Shown in pieces: positions 52,938-61,408 of a DNA stretch of 64,000 bases; position 1 is the first letter of the stretch; each line of letters starts with the position of its first letter. A model generated the notes under the pieces. The model saw only the letters and a program-made list of their open reading frames with translations. It had not been told where the DNA came from and did no database searches. The translations under genes were made by a program, and so were the position numbers. The stretch covers positions 1,410,637 to 1,474,636 of the forward strand of contig NZ_JAHBRW010000002.1 of the NCBI RefSeq assembly GCF_018398315.1, read 5' to 3'. The stretch comes from Chelatococcus sp. YT9. Lineage in GTDB: Bacteria; Pseudomonadota; Alphaproteobacteria; Rhizobiales; Beijerinckiaceae.

Positions 52938-54569
52938 ATGGGGTTTGCAGTAGGTGAGGCGGCCGCGCGGGCTCGCGGTCCGGCGGGGGCCTCAAGGGGC
53001 GTCCAGGGCCTTGGCCTTCGCGCGGTTGTCCTCATGGCCGGGCGCGTGGTCGGCGCTGTCGGGCTGCTCCGTCATTGCGGGCGCCGGGCCGTTGTCGCCG
53101 CCCTGGCGTTGAGTTGGTGTGCCGTCCTGAGCCCTGCCGCCTTCGCGGCGCGCAGCGATGTGGTCGTAGGCATGGCGATCGAGCCGCAGGGCCTCGATCC
53201 CACAGGGGCTGCGCCGGTCGCCATCGGCCAGGTGACCTGGCAGAACATCTATCAGGGCCTTGTTCGAATCGACCGCGACGGCAAGATCCAGCCCCAGCTC
53301 GCCGAGCGTTGGACCGTGTCGGACGATGGCCGGACCTACACATTTGCGCTGCGCCAGGGCGTGAAGTTTCACAACGGCGAGGCTTTCGATGCCTCGACGG
53401 CGAAATTTGCCCTAGACCGCGCGCGTGGCGCGAACTCGACCAATCCGCAGAAGCAGTTCTTCAGCGTGATCGACGCTGTCACGGCTCAAGATCCCGCAAC
53501 TCTTGTCGTCACGCTCAAGGAGCCAGCAGGAAATCTGCTCTATTGGCTGGGATGGCCAGCATCTGTCATGGTTGAGCCGAAGTCGGCTCAGGTCAACAAG
53601 ACGGAGCCCGTCGGCACGGGCCCGTTCAAATTTGTGCGCTGGGCGAAGGGGGACAGGATCGTCCTCGAACGAGATCCGAACTATTGGAATGCCGCCCAGC
53701 CTGCCCGGATCCAGCGGGTCACATTTCGGTTCATCGGGGACCCGCAGGCGCAGGCCGCCGCATTGCGAGCCGGAGACGTCGATGCTTTCCCCGAGTTCGG
53801 CGCACCCGAGCTCTATGGCAACTTCCAAAAGGACAATCGCTTTGTGGCCGTGGTCGGCAACACTGAGCTCAAGGTGGTCGCCGGCATGAACAACCAGCGC
53901 AAGCCGTTCGACGACAAGCGGGTGCGACAGGCCCTTATGCTGGCGATCGACCGGCCTTTGCTGATCGAGGGGGCCTGGTCGGGCCTGGGGCAAGCGATCG
54001 GTAGCCACTATACGCCTAATGACCCCGGCTTCGTTGATCTGACCGGCGTTTATGCCTCCGACAAAGCCAAGGCGCGTAGTCTCTTGAGCGAGGCGGGCTA
54101 CCCGAATGGCTTCACCTTCACCATCAAGGTGCCGCAAATGAGCTACGCGACACGCTCGGCGGAAGTGCTCCAGGCGATGTTGGCGGAGATCGGCGTGACC
54201 ATGACCATTGTGCCGACCGAGTTTCCCGCGAAATGGGTCAGCGAGGTCATGACAGGGCACGACTTCGACATGACGATCGTGGGTCATGCCGAACCGATGG
54301 ACATCGGTATCTACGCACGGCCGGACTACTATTTCGGCTATCGCAACGCGGCCTTCAACGACACGATAAGGCGCGCCGAGCAGACAACCGATGAGGAAGG
54401 GCGCCTCAGGCTCTATGGCGAGGCGCAGACCATGCTTGCCGAGGACGTGCCAGCCCTCTTTCTCTTCGTCATGCCAAAGCTCGGCATCTGGGACAGGAAG
54501 CTGAAGGGCTTCTGGGCAAACGAACCGATCCCGTCCAACGACCTCACCGAGGTGGTCTGGGAGGATTGA
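52938..54569 (+). CDS. Peptide/nickel-type ABC binding protein (DppA/OppA family)
   Basis: A 543-residue SBP_bac_5 protein. The family signature region LAERWTVSDDGRTYTFALRQGVKFHNGEAFDASTAKF (mid N-terminal lobe) and GTGPFKFVRW, FDDKRVRQALMLAIDRP are clear. A signal peptide ends at SPAAFA. ATG 52938 has GGAGA 5 bases upstream but gives a long basic stretch before the hydrophobic core; ATG 53034 gives a normal signal peptide but lacks a ribosome site. It is first in an operon with two DppB/DppC-like permeases. Ligands of the class are peptides, nickel, glutathione or sugars. Confidence 0.9.
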   Translation: MGFAVGEAAARARGPAGASRGVQGLGLRAVVLMAGRVVGAVGLLRHCGRRAVVAALALSWCAVLSPAAFAARSDVVVGMAIEPQGLDPTGAAPVAIGQVTWQNIYQGLVRIDRDGKIQPQLAERWTVSDDGRTYTFALRQGVKFHNGEAFDASTAKFALDRARGANSTNPQKQFFSVIDAVTAQDPATLVVTLKEPAGNLLYWLGWPASVMVEPKSAQVNKTEPVGTGPFKFVRWAKGDRIVLERDPNYWNAAQPARIQRVTFRFIGDPQAQAAALRAGDVDAFPEFGAPELYGNFQKDNRFVAVVGNTELKVVAGMNNQRKPFDDKRVRQALMLAIDRPLLIEGAWSGLGQAIGSHYTPNDPGFVDLTGVYASDKAKARSLLSEAGYPNGFTFTIKVPQMSYATRSAEVLQAMLAEIGVTMTIVPTEFPAKWVSEVMTGHDFDMTIVGHAEPMDIGIYARPDYYFGYRNAAFNDTIRRAEQTTDEEGRLRLYGEAQTMLAEDVPALFLFVMPKLGIWDRKLKGFWANEPIPSNDLTEVVWED

Positions 54570-54579
54570 TGGTGGCGCG

Positions 54580-55527
54580 ATGATCGCTCTCATCGGCCGA
54601 CGTGCAGCGGGCTTGGTGCTGACGCTAGCGCTTGTCTCGATCGTGGTATTTGTCGTGACGGATGTGCTGCCTGGAGATCCGGCAGCCATCATGCTAGGCA
54701 CGTCTGCCCGGCCGGACACGCTGGCGGCACTTCGCCAGGAACTTGGCCTCGATCAGCCGGCGATTGCTCGCTACCTGGCCTGGGTTGGAGGCTTGCTGAC
54801 CGGCAGCTTCGGCACGTCAATCACCTATGGGGTCCCGGTGGCGGGTCTCATCGCCGAACGGTTGGCGGTCACACTGCCGCTCGCGGGTTTATCGATCGTC
54901 ATAGCGATGATCCTGGCGTTGCCGCTTGGGATCGCGGCCGGTTACCGACGCGACGAGCCCCTCGACTATGGCGCCATGGCCTTCGCACAGACGGCGCTGA
55001 CATTGCCGAATTTCTGGATCGGGCTGATCCTGATCCTCATTTTCTCCACATGGCTCGGCTGGTTCCCAGCCGGCGGCTTTCCGGGCTGGAGCGCCGGATT
55101 GCTCAAAGCACTCCAGGCGCTGCTGCTTCCCGCCGTGGCGTTGGCCCTGCCGCAGGCGGGCATTCTCACCCGCGTTGCCCGCACGGCAATCGTTGAACTC
55201 GCGGGGGACGATTTTGTCCGCGCGGCCAGAGGAAAAGGATTGTCGCAGCACGTGATCCTTTGGCGGCACATCGTGCCTAACGCGCTCGTGCCGATCATCA
55301 CCATTCTCGGCCTGCAGTTCACATTTCTCATCGCCGGCGCCGTGCTGGTCGAGAACGTCTTCAGTCTGCCCGGGCTTGGACGCCTGGCTTTTCAAGCGGT
55401 GGCGCAACGCGACCTCGTCGTGCTGCAATCCGTCATCCTCCTGTTCGCCACCCTCGTCATTGTCGTGAATTTCCTTGTCGACCTCTGTTATCTCCTCCTC
55501 GATCCGCGCCTGCGGGACGCGAGGTGA
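54580..55527 (+). CDS. ABC permease, DppB type
   Basis: A 315-residue permease with an N-terminal helix, VLPGDPAAIMLGTSA (periplasmic segment of DppB proteins), about six helices in all, and the ATPase-contact loop DDFVRAARGKGLSQHVILWRHIVPNAL. It follows the binding-protein gene by 10 bases and overlaps the DppC-like gene. Confidence 0.94.
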   Translation: MIALIGRRAAGLVLTLALVSIVVFVVTDVLPGDPAAIMLGTSARPDTLAALRQELGLDQPAIARYLAWVGGLLTGSFGTSITYGVPVAGLIAERLAVTLPLAGLSIVIAMILALPLGIAAGYRRDEPLDYGAMAFAQTALTLPNFWIGLILILIFSTWLGWFPAGGFPGWSAGLLKALQALLLPAVALALPQAGILTRVARTAIVELAGDDFVRAARGKGLSQHVILWRHIVPNALVPIITILGLQFTFLIAGAVLVENVFSLPGLGRLAFQAVAQRDLVVLQSVILLFATLVIVVNFLVDLCYLLLDPRLRDAR

Positions 55528-56357
55528 TGGGCGAGATCCGGACACGGACGGGACATGGAAAACTAGTCCTCGGCACCGCGATCATCACGTTTTTTGCCGC
55601 CGTGGCGATCCTATCCTTGGTGTGGACCCCCGCGCCCCCCGCGCGCATGAACATTGTGTCCAAACTCAAGCCGCCGCTGACTGCCGGCTGGCTGGGCACT
55701 GATCACTTCGGGCGTGACGTGGCCTCCCTCCTCATGGCGGGTGCTTGGAACTCGCTGTCGATCGCCCTGTTGGCCGTTGCCTTGGGGGCAAGCGCAGGTG
55801 TTTTCGCAGGCTTGGTCGCTGCTAGGCAGCGCGGCATTGTCGAAGCTGGGCTGATGCGGCTCTGCGACGTCATCTTCGCCTTTCCGCCGGTGCTGTCCGC
55901 CATGGTGCTCGGGGTGCTCATGGGTACCGGCGCAACGAGCGCTGTCGTTGCGATCGCTGTCTTTATGGTTCCGGTCTTCGCGCGGCTGACGCGTGGCGTC
56001 GCTCTGCAGGTTCAGTCGCGCGATCATGTGCTGGCGGCCCGCAGCATGGGCCGTGGTGAAGGTGGAATCATGATCGCGCATGTGCTGCCCAACATTGCCG
56101 GGCAGATCGTGGTGCAGGTCATGATCCAGCTCGGTCTCGCCATTTTGACCGAAGCCGGGCTCAGTTTCCTCGGGCTTGGTCTTGCGCCTCCGGCGCCCAC
56201 TTGGGGGCGCATGCTGGCGGAGGCCCAAACTTACCTTGAGGTCGCACCTTGGCTCGCGCTTGCGCCCGGGCTCGCGATCGCCATCGCGGTCCTGGGGTTC
56301 AGCCTGCTGGGCGATGGCTTGCGCGACGTACTCGACCCTCGTGATAAAGCACAATAG
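55527..56357 (+). CDS. ABC permease, DppC type
   Basis: A 276-residue permease with a GTDHFGRDVASLLMAGAWNS segment typical of DppC and the loop RDHVLAARSMGRGEGGIMIAHVLPNI. ATG 55527 overlaps the DppB stop in TGATG; a GTG three bases earlier is an alternative. No DppD or DppF ATPase gene follows: the next gene is on the other strand. The importer must borrow ATPases encoded elsewhere. Confidence 0.93.
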   Translation: MGEIRTRTGHGKLVLGTAIITFFAAVAILSLVWTPAPPARMNIVSKLKPPLTAGWLGTDHFGRDVASLLMAGAWNSLSIALLAVALGASAGVFAGLVAARQRGIVEAGLMRLCDVIFAFPPVLSAMVLGVLMGTGATSAVVAIAVFMVPVFARLTRGVALQVQSRDHVLAARSMGRGEGGIMIAHVLPNIAGQIVVQVMIQLGLAILTEAGLSFLGLGLAPPAPTWGRMLAEAQTYLEVAPWLALAPGLAIAIAVLGFSLLGDGLRDVLDPRDKAQ

Positions 56358-56363
56358 GCGCGT

Positions 56364-57473
56364 TCAGGCATTGCCCCGCACGAGGCCTGCGACATGGTCC
56401 GCTATGGCGAGCGAAGATGTAAGGCCGGGCGATTCGATTCCGAACAGATTCACCAGGCCCGCGACGCCATGGCTCTCGGGCCCCTCGATACGAAAGTCCT
56501 GTGTGCCTGCGCTCGCTGGAGCAATTTTGGGCCGGATGCCGGAATAATCGGGCTGGAGCACGCCATCGGGAAGGTCCGGCCAGTAACGGCGGATCGCGCC
56601 GTAGAAGGACGCCGCCCGTAGGGGATCAACGGCGTAGTTCACCTCGTCGATCCATTCCACGTCCGGCCCGAATCGGGCGCGGCCTGCGAGATCCAAGGTA
56701 AGATGCGTGCCTAGTCCACCCGGCACCGGTACGGGGTAGATCAGATGCGCGAAGGGTGCGCGCGTGCTCAGGCCGAAATAATTGCCCTTGGCGAAATAGG
56801 CCTGCGGCACCTTTTCCCCAGGCATGCCCTCCAACGCACGGGCTACCGCGGGGGCGTGGAGCCCTGCGGCATTGATCACGGTGCGGGCTCGAAGCGATGT
56901 GCCGTCGCCGTCCTCAATCCTCAGGACGATGCCGTCGCTGGTGACCCGTCCATCCCGAACGCGGCAATGAAAGGCAAAGCTAGCGCCGGCATTTTCCGCA
57001 TCGCCCTGCAGCGACAGCATATAGGCGTGGCTATCGATGATGCCTGTCGTCGGCGAGAGCAGCGCGGCCGTGCACTGAAGGGCCGGTTCGAGCGCGCGGG
57101 CCTCATGGGCTGAGAGGAATCGCAGACCCTCCACGCCATTGCCCTCGGCATGAGCGGCAATGCCGGCGAGCCGCTCCCGCTCTGGATCGTCGGTCGCGAC
57201 GATCAACTTGCCGCAGGCCTTGTGGGGGACACCTCGCTCGGCGCAGTAGGCGTAGAGCGCTCGTCGTCCCTCCACGCAAAGCCGCGCCATGAGGCTGCCA
57301 TGCGGGTAGTAGATGCCGGCGTGGATCACTTCGCTGTTGCGGGCTGACGTCTCTGTGCCGATCGACCCCGCCGCTTCCAGAACCAGAACGTCTCTTCCAG
57401 CGAGGGCGAGCCGCCGTGCGATGGCAAGTCCTACCACGCCAGCTCCGATGACGACGACATCAACCTCTTCCAC
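56364..57473 (-). CDS. FAD-dependent oxidoreductase, L-2-hydroxyglutarate oxidase-like
   Basis: A 369-residue DAO-fold FAD enzyme. It starts [20 protein letters not shown], then [25 protein letters not shown], which is characteristic of the LhgO/L2HGDH group, and ends [23 protein letters not shown]. It would oxidise an L-2-hydroxy acid to its 2-oxo acid. GTG 57473 has AGGAAGG 7 bases upstream; a GTG at 57515 would add 14 residues but has no ribosome site. It is convergent with the peptide ABC operon, 6 bases apart, and stands alone. Confidence 0.88.
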   Translation of the reverse strand: MEEVDVVVIGAGVVGLAIARRLALAGRDVLVLEAAGSIGTETSARNSEVIHAGIYYPHGSLMARLCVEGRRALYAYCAERGVPHKACGKLIVATDDPERERLAGIAAHAEGNGVEGLRFLSAHEARALEPALQCTAALLSPTTGIIDSHAYMLSLQGDAENAGASFAFHCRVRDGRVTSDGIVLRIEDGDGTSLRARTVINAAGLHAPAVARALEGMPGEKVPQAYFAKGNYFGLSTRAPFAHLIYPVPVPGGLGTHLTLDLAGRARFGPDVEWIDEVNYAVDPLRAASFYGAIRRYWPDLPDGVLQPDYSGIRPKIAPASAGTQDFRIEGPESHGVAGLVNLFGIESPGLTSSLAIADHVAGLVRGNA

Positions 57474-57780
57474 GCCCTGGCCTTCCTGCTTTGTCGTCGC
57501 GGCGCGACCCTTCACAGATTTGTGGTGTCATAAAAAGTCTCGATGGTGAGTTGCAGTTTAACGCTCCACTCCTGCTCATCACATGCTCAACCTTCCAATT
57601 TCGGGGGATTTTTTGACAAATATCAGTGCGCTCTCTTCTGACCTTCCGCAGTCGTAACAGCCGGACGGAGCGGGTTGCGGAAAAATATGGTTAACGAAGG
57701 CTTGCCGAGCGATGGAGCTTGCTGGCACAAGGGAGCGAGTCTTATCAGTATTTGCGTGGGTAGCCTTGTAGGGGGCTGCC

Positions 57781-59304
57781 GTGACCAGGGTATGGTATCC
57801 GATGCACCAACCTGAAGCCCTGTATGCTGGCGCTCCAGGCGCGGAGAACGACGACAGCCAGATGTTCGAGCTCGCGCCCGTGTCGCTGTGGCTCGAGGAT
57901 TACAGTGGGCTCAGGCGCATATTTGATGACTGGCGCGCGGCCGGCGTCATCGATCTGCGGAGCCATCTCCTAGCCGACCTCGATCGGGTAAAGCAGTGCT
58001 CCAGCGCAATCCGGGTCGTCAAGGTCAATCGGAAGACGTTGTCCCTTTTCGAGGCGCAAGATGTTGGGCATCTTGTCCAGAACCTCGGTTTGGTGTTCCG
58101 CGACGACATGTTGACGACCCATATGGAGGAACTGGTCACCATGTGGGAGGGGAACACACGCTTCGCGAGCAATACCGTCAATTATACGCTGTCCGGCAAG
58201 CGGCTCGACATCCAGCTGAACGGCGTCATCCTCCCAGGTTATGAGGCAAGCTGGGAGCGTGTCCTCGTCTCCATCGAGGATGTGTCGGAACGTGAGCAGG
58301 CGCGGCGGCGCATTCTGGTTGCGGAGGAATATGCCCGTGGCTTGTTCCAGCACTCGCCGGTCTCGTTGTGGGTGGAGGATTTCTCAAGCATCAAACATCT
58401 CATCGATGAGGTCCGGGAGCGCGGTATCGTCGACTTTCGTGTCTTCATCGATGTCCATCCGGAATTCATTTCGCGCTGCATGAGCGAAATTCGCGTCCTC
58501 GACGTCAATCAGCACACGCTTGAACTGTTTCGTGCGCCGGACAAGGGAACGCTGCTGCATCGACTGGCGGACGTCTTCCGCGATGGAATGGAGCAGCACT
58601 TCAAGGAGCAACTGATCGACCTCTGGAACAATCAGCTTTTCCAGCAGCGCGAGGTGGTGAACTACGATCTCGACGGCCGGGAGCTAACCCTGCTGATGCA
58701 ATTCTCCGTACTGCCGGGCTACGAGACGGATTGGTCTCTCGTTCAAATTGCTCTTACCGACATCAGCGCACGCAAGAAGGCGGAGGCGTATCTCGAGTAT
58801 CTCGGCAAGCACGATGTGCTGACCAAGCTCTACAACCGCTCCTTCTTCGTGGAGGAGTTGAACAGGCTTGAACGGCGCGGCCCGCGGCCGGTGACGATCA
58901 TCATGGCTGATCTCAATGGCCTGAAGCGGGTGAACGACCAACTCGGCCATGCGGCCGGAGACGGGCTCCTGCGTCGAGCGGGCGAGGTGCTTGGCAAGCT
59001 CGTTGAGAAGCCCCACCACGTGGCTCGCATCGGCGGCGATGAGTTTGCTGTGCTCATGCCGGGCGTCGAACAAGAGGACGGTGAAGCCGTGATGCTCGAG
59101 CTTGAAAATCTCGTTAATCTCAACAACCAGTTCTATTCCGGCTTGCCGCTGAACCTCTCGATCGGCGTGGCCACCAGCCAGGCTGATGAGAGGCTGGAGG
59201 CCGTCGTCAGCCGCGCGGACATGCTGATGCTCAAGGCAAAGCGCGCCTACTACGCCAATGTGCAGAACGACCGTCGCCGCGGCCGCTCAACCGCGGGGCG
59301 CTAG
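57781..59304 (+). CDS. Diguanylate cyclase with two tandem PAS-like domains
   Basis: A 507-residue soluble GGDEF protein. Residues 29-170 and 189-330 are an internal duplication of a PAS-like domain: APVSLWLEDYSGLRRIFDDW matches SPVSLWVEDFSSIKHLIDEV 160 residues later, and both end LPGYE-x2-W. The C-terminal GGDEF domain (about 335-500) has an intact RIGGDEFAVLMP with the motif at 418-422, so it should make cyclic di-GMP. The usual RxxD inhibitory site before the motif is absent. There is no EAL domain or membrane segment. The GTG start has AGGGGG 5 bases upstream. It is a single gene. Confidence 0.92.
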   Translation: MTRVWYPMHQPEALYAGAPGAENDDSQMFELAPVSLWLEDYSGLRRIFDDWRAAGVIDLRSHLLADLDRVKQCSSAIRVVKVNRKTLSLFEAQDVGHLVQNLGLVFRDDMLTTHMEELVTMWEGNTRFASNTVNYTLSGKRLDIQLNGVILPGYEASWERVLVSIEDVSEREQARRRILVAEEYARGLFQHSPVSLWVEDFSSIKHLIDEVRERGIVDFRVFIDVHPEFISRCMSEIRVLDVNQHTLELFRAPDKGTLLHRLADVFRDGMEQHFKEQLIDLWNNQLFQQREVVNYDLDGRELTLLMQFSVLPGYETDWSLVQIALTDISARKKAEAYLEYLGKHDVLTKLYNRSFFVEELNRLERRGPRPVTIIMADLNGLKRVNDQLGHAAGDGLLRRAGEVLGKLVEKPHHVARIGGDEFAVLMPGVEQEDGEAVMLELENLVNLNNQFYSGLPLNLSIGVATSQADERLEAVVSRADMLMLKAKRAYYANVQNDRRRGRSTAGR

Positions 59305-59371
59305 TGCAGGTCCGGCTTGGCGGACATTCAACCCGGGCCTGTTGACCTGCCGGTTCGTCTTCAGGAGAGCA

Positions 59372-59390
59372 AGTCCGCGCGGAGCGGACT
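59372..59390. terminator. Hairpin between convergent genes
   Basis: AGTCCGC (59372-59378) pairs with GCGGACT (59384-59390) around a 5-base loop, between the ends of the GGDEF gene and the ABC-2 permease gene. It could serve both directions; no T-run is present. Confidence 0.4.
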
Positions 59391-59435
59391 GCCCTCACCA
59401 GCGCTGAGGAGGCTCGAAGCGGCGCCGTAGCTTCG

Positions 59436-60197
59436 TCAGCTCTTCAGCCGATAGCCGGTCTTGAAGATCCAGGTGACAGTGGCAAGGCATATCAGAAGAA
59501 AGACAACAATCATGCCAAGGCTGACAGCCACGCCGACGTCTGAGACGCCGAAGAAGCTCCAGCGGAAGCCGCTGACGAGATAAACGACGGGGTTGAACAG
59601 CGCTACTGTTTGCCAGAACGGCGGGAGCATGTTGATGGAATAGAAGCTGCCGCCGAGAAAGGTGAGCGGTGTGACGACGAGAAGCGGAACGAGTTGCAGC
59701 TTCTCGAAACCATCGGCCCAGATGCCGATGATGAAGCCCAGCAGGCTGAAGGTGACGGCGGTCAGAATGAGGAACAGCAGCATCCAGACAGGATGCTCCA
59801 CCCGGAGCGGCACAAAAAGATAGGCCGTCGCGAGAATGATCAACCCGAGAATGACGGATTTGGTGGCGGCTGCGCCGACATAGCTGATAACGATTTCCAG
59901 CGGTGAGACCGGCGCAGACAGAAGCTCGTAGATGGTTCCGGTGAACTTTGGGAAATAGATCGCGAAGGAGGCGTTCGAGACGCTCTGCGTGAGCAGCGAG
60001 AGCATGATGAGGCCCGGCACGATAAAGGCGCCATAGCTCACGCCATCGATTTCCCGCATGTGGCTACCGATGGCGGCACCGAAGACGATGAAATAGAGCG
60101 ATGTCGAGATCACCGGAGCGATGATGCTTTGCAGCAGAGTCCGCCAGGCGCGCGCCATTTCGAACTTATAGATTGAACCAATCGCATAGTAGTTCAT
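59436..60197 (-). CDS. ABC-2 type permease (YadH-like)
   Basis: A 253-residue ABC-2 permease with about six helices and the [30 protein letters not shown] segment near the C-terminus (residues 187-216 region) that marks the YadH group. Its ATG overlaps the ATPase stop in ATGA. With the ATPase it forms an exporter of unknown substrate. Confidence 0.93.
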   Translation of the reverse strand: MNYYAIGSIYKFEMARAWRTLLQSIIAPVISTSLYFIVFGAAIGSHMREIDGVSYGAFIVPGLIMLSLLTQSVSNASFAIYFPKFTGTIYELLSAPVSPLEIVISYVGAAATKSVILGLIILATAYLFVPLRVEHPVWMLLFLILTAVTFSLLGFIIGIWADGFEKLQLVPLLVVTPLTFLGGSFYSINMLPPFWQTVALFNPVVYLVSGFRWSFFGVSDVGVAVSLGMIVVFLLICLATVTWIFKTGYRLKS

Positions 60198-61120
60198 GCG
60201 CCGTTCCTCACGAGACTGACGAAGATCTCTTCGAGAGAGCTTTGAGTCGTCTGAAGATCCTTGAAGGTTACATCCGCTTGCCGGAGAGCGCCCAGCAGAT
60301 CGGTTATACCGGTGCGCTCGCCTTGAGTATCATAGGTGTAGACAAGCTCGTGGCCATCCGCCGCGAGCTCAAGGCCATAAATCTCAAGGGCGGCCGGAAT
60401 ATGATCAAGCTTCTTCTGCAGCAGGATCGTCAATCTTTTCTGACCGAGCTTGCGCATCAACTCGTGCTTGTCTTCAACTAGAATGATACGGCCCTTATCG
60501 ATGACGCCAATACGATCGGCCATCTCCTCCGCTTCTTCGATATAGTGGGTGGTGAGGATGATGGTGACGCCGTTGTCCCGGAGCGTCCGTACCACATCCC
60601 ACATGTCGCGGCGGAGTTCGACATCGACGCCGGCGGTTGGTTCATCGAGGAAGAGGATCTGCGGTTCATGCGATAGCGCCTTGGCGATCATCACACGACG
60701 CTTCATGCCGCCGGACAATGTCCGGATTGGGCTGTTGCGCTTATCCCATAAGGAGAGGTCGCGCAGAATCTTCTCGACATAGGCGGGGTTGGACGGCTTG
60801 CCGAAGAGCCCGCGGCTGAAGCTCACAGTTGCCCATACCGTCTCGAAGGCGTCCGTGGTCAATTCCTGTGGAACGAGACCGATCTTGGAGCGGGCAGCAC
60901 GGTATTCCACGGTGATATCGTGGCCATCAGCGAGGATGGTGCCCTCACTGGGACTGACGATTCCGCAGATGATGCTGATCAGCGTCGTCTTGCCGGCGCC
61001 GTTGGGACCGAGCAGGGCGAAGATCTCGCCCTTGTTGATGGTGAGGTCTATGCCCTTGAGGGCTTGGAAGCCCGAGGCATAGACCTTGGACAGTTGGGAG
61101 ATGGAAATGATGGGTTGCAT
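60194..61120 (-). CDS. ABC exporter ATP-binding protein (YadG-like)
   Basis: A 308-residue ATPase with Walker [11 protein letters not shown], signature [15 protein letters not shown], Walker [13 protein letters not shown], and a C-terminal extension (about 220-308) as in YadG/CcmA-type exporters. ATG 61120 gives [14 protein letters not shown], the normal family start; a GTG at 61183 would add 21 unrelated residues. Neither start has an obvious ribosome site. Confidence 0.93.
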   Translation of the reverse strand: MQPIISISQLSKVYASGFQALKGIDLTINKGEIFALLGPNGAGKTTLISIICGIVSPSEGTILADGHDITVEYRAARSKIGLVPQELTTDAFETVWATVSFSRGLFGKPSNPAYVEKILRDLSLWDKRNSPIRTLSGGMKRRVMIAKALSHEPQILFLDEPTAGVDVELRRDMWDVVRTLRDNGVTIILTTHYIEEAEEMADRIGVIDKGRIILVEDKHELMRKLGQKRLTILLQKKLDHIPAALEIYGLELAADGHELVYTYDTQGERTGITDLLGALRQADVTFKDLQTTQSSLEEIFVSLVRNGA

Positions 61121-61358
61121 CGTGGGGCTTTGGAGCGGTGAGGCTTGAACTTCGCCTGAGGAGGGCAGGGCACAGCCCCGCACGGCGTTGATTCGAGCGC
61201 AGTAAAATCGGGAGCCGGACCCTACGCGCCAAGTCTCTTCGGCGCCAGCCGCTAATGGTCAGATTTTACGTCTAATTTGGTAAAATAGGCTCATTTCATG
61301 TCGCGCTGTGCGCCACAGCACGTGTTCCTCTCTCTCGCCTATTCGAACCTCCGGGCGA

Positions 61359-61386
61359 CGATCACCCGCCTACGGGCGGGTGATCG
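61359..61386. terminator. Strong hairpin downstream of lon
   Basis: CGATCACCCGCC (61359-61370) and GGCGGGTGATCG (61375-61386) form a perfect 12-base stem with a TACG tetraloop, 22 bases after the lon stop on the minus strand. It lacks a T-run; it may terminate or stabilise the lon transcript. Confidence 0.55.
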
Positions 61387-61408
61387 GCCCGTCAGTATTT
61401 GGGGGGCT

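Noticed and set aside
53412-54719. Long minus-strand open frame opposite the peptide-binding protein gene
   Set aside because: Antisense shadow of a well-recognised SBP_bac_5 gene; no family features.
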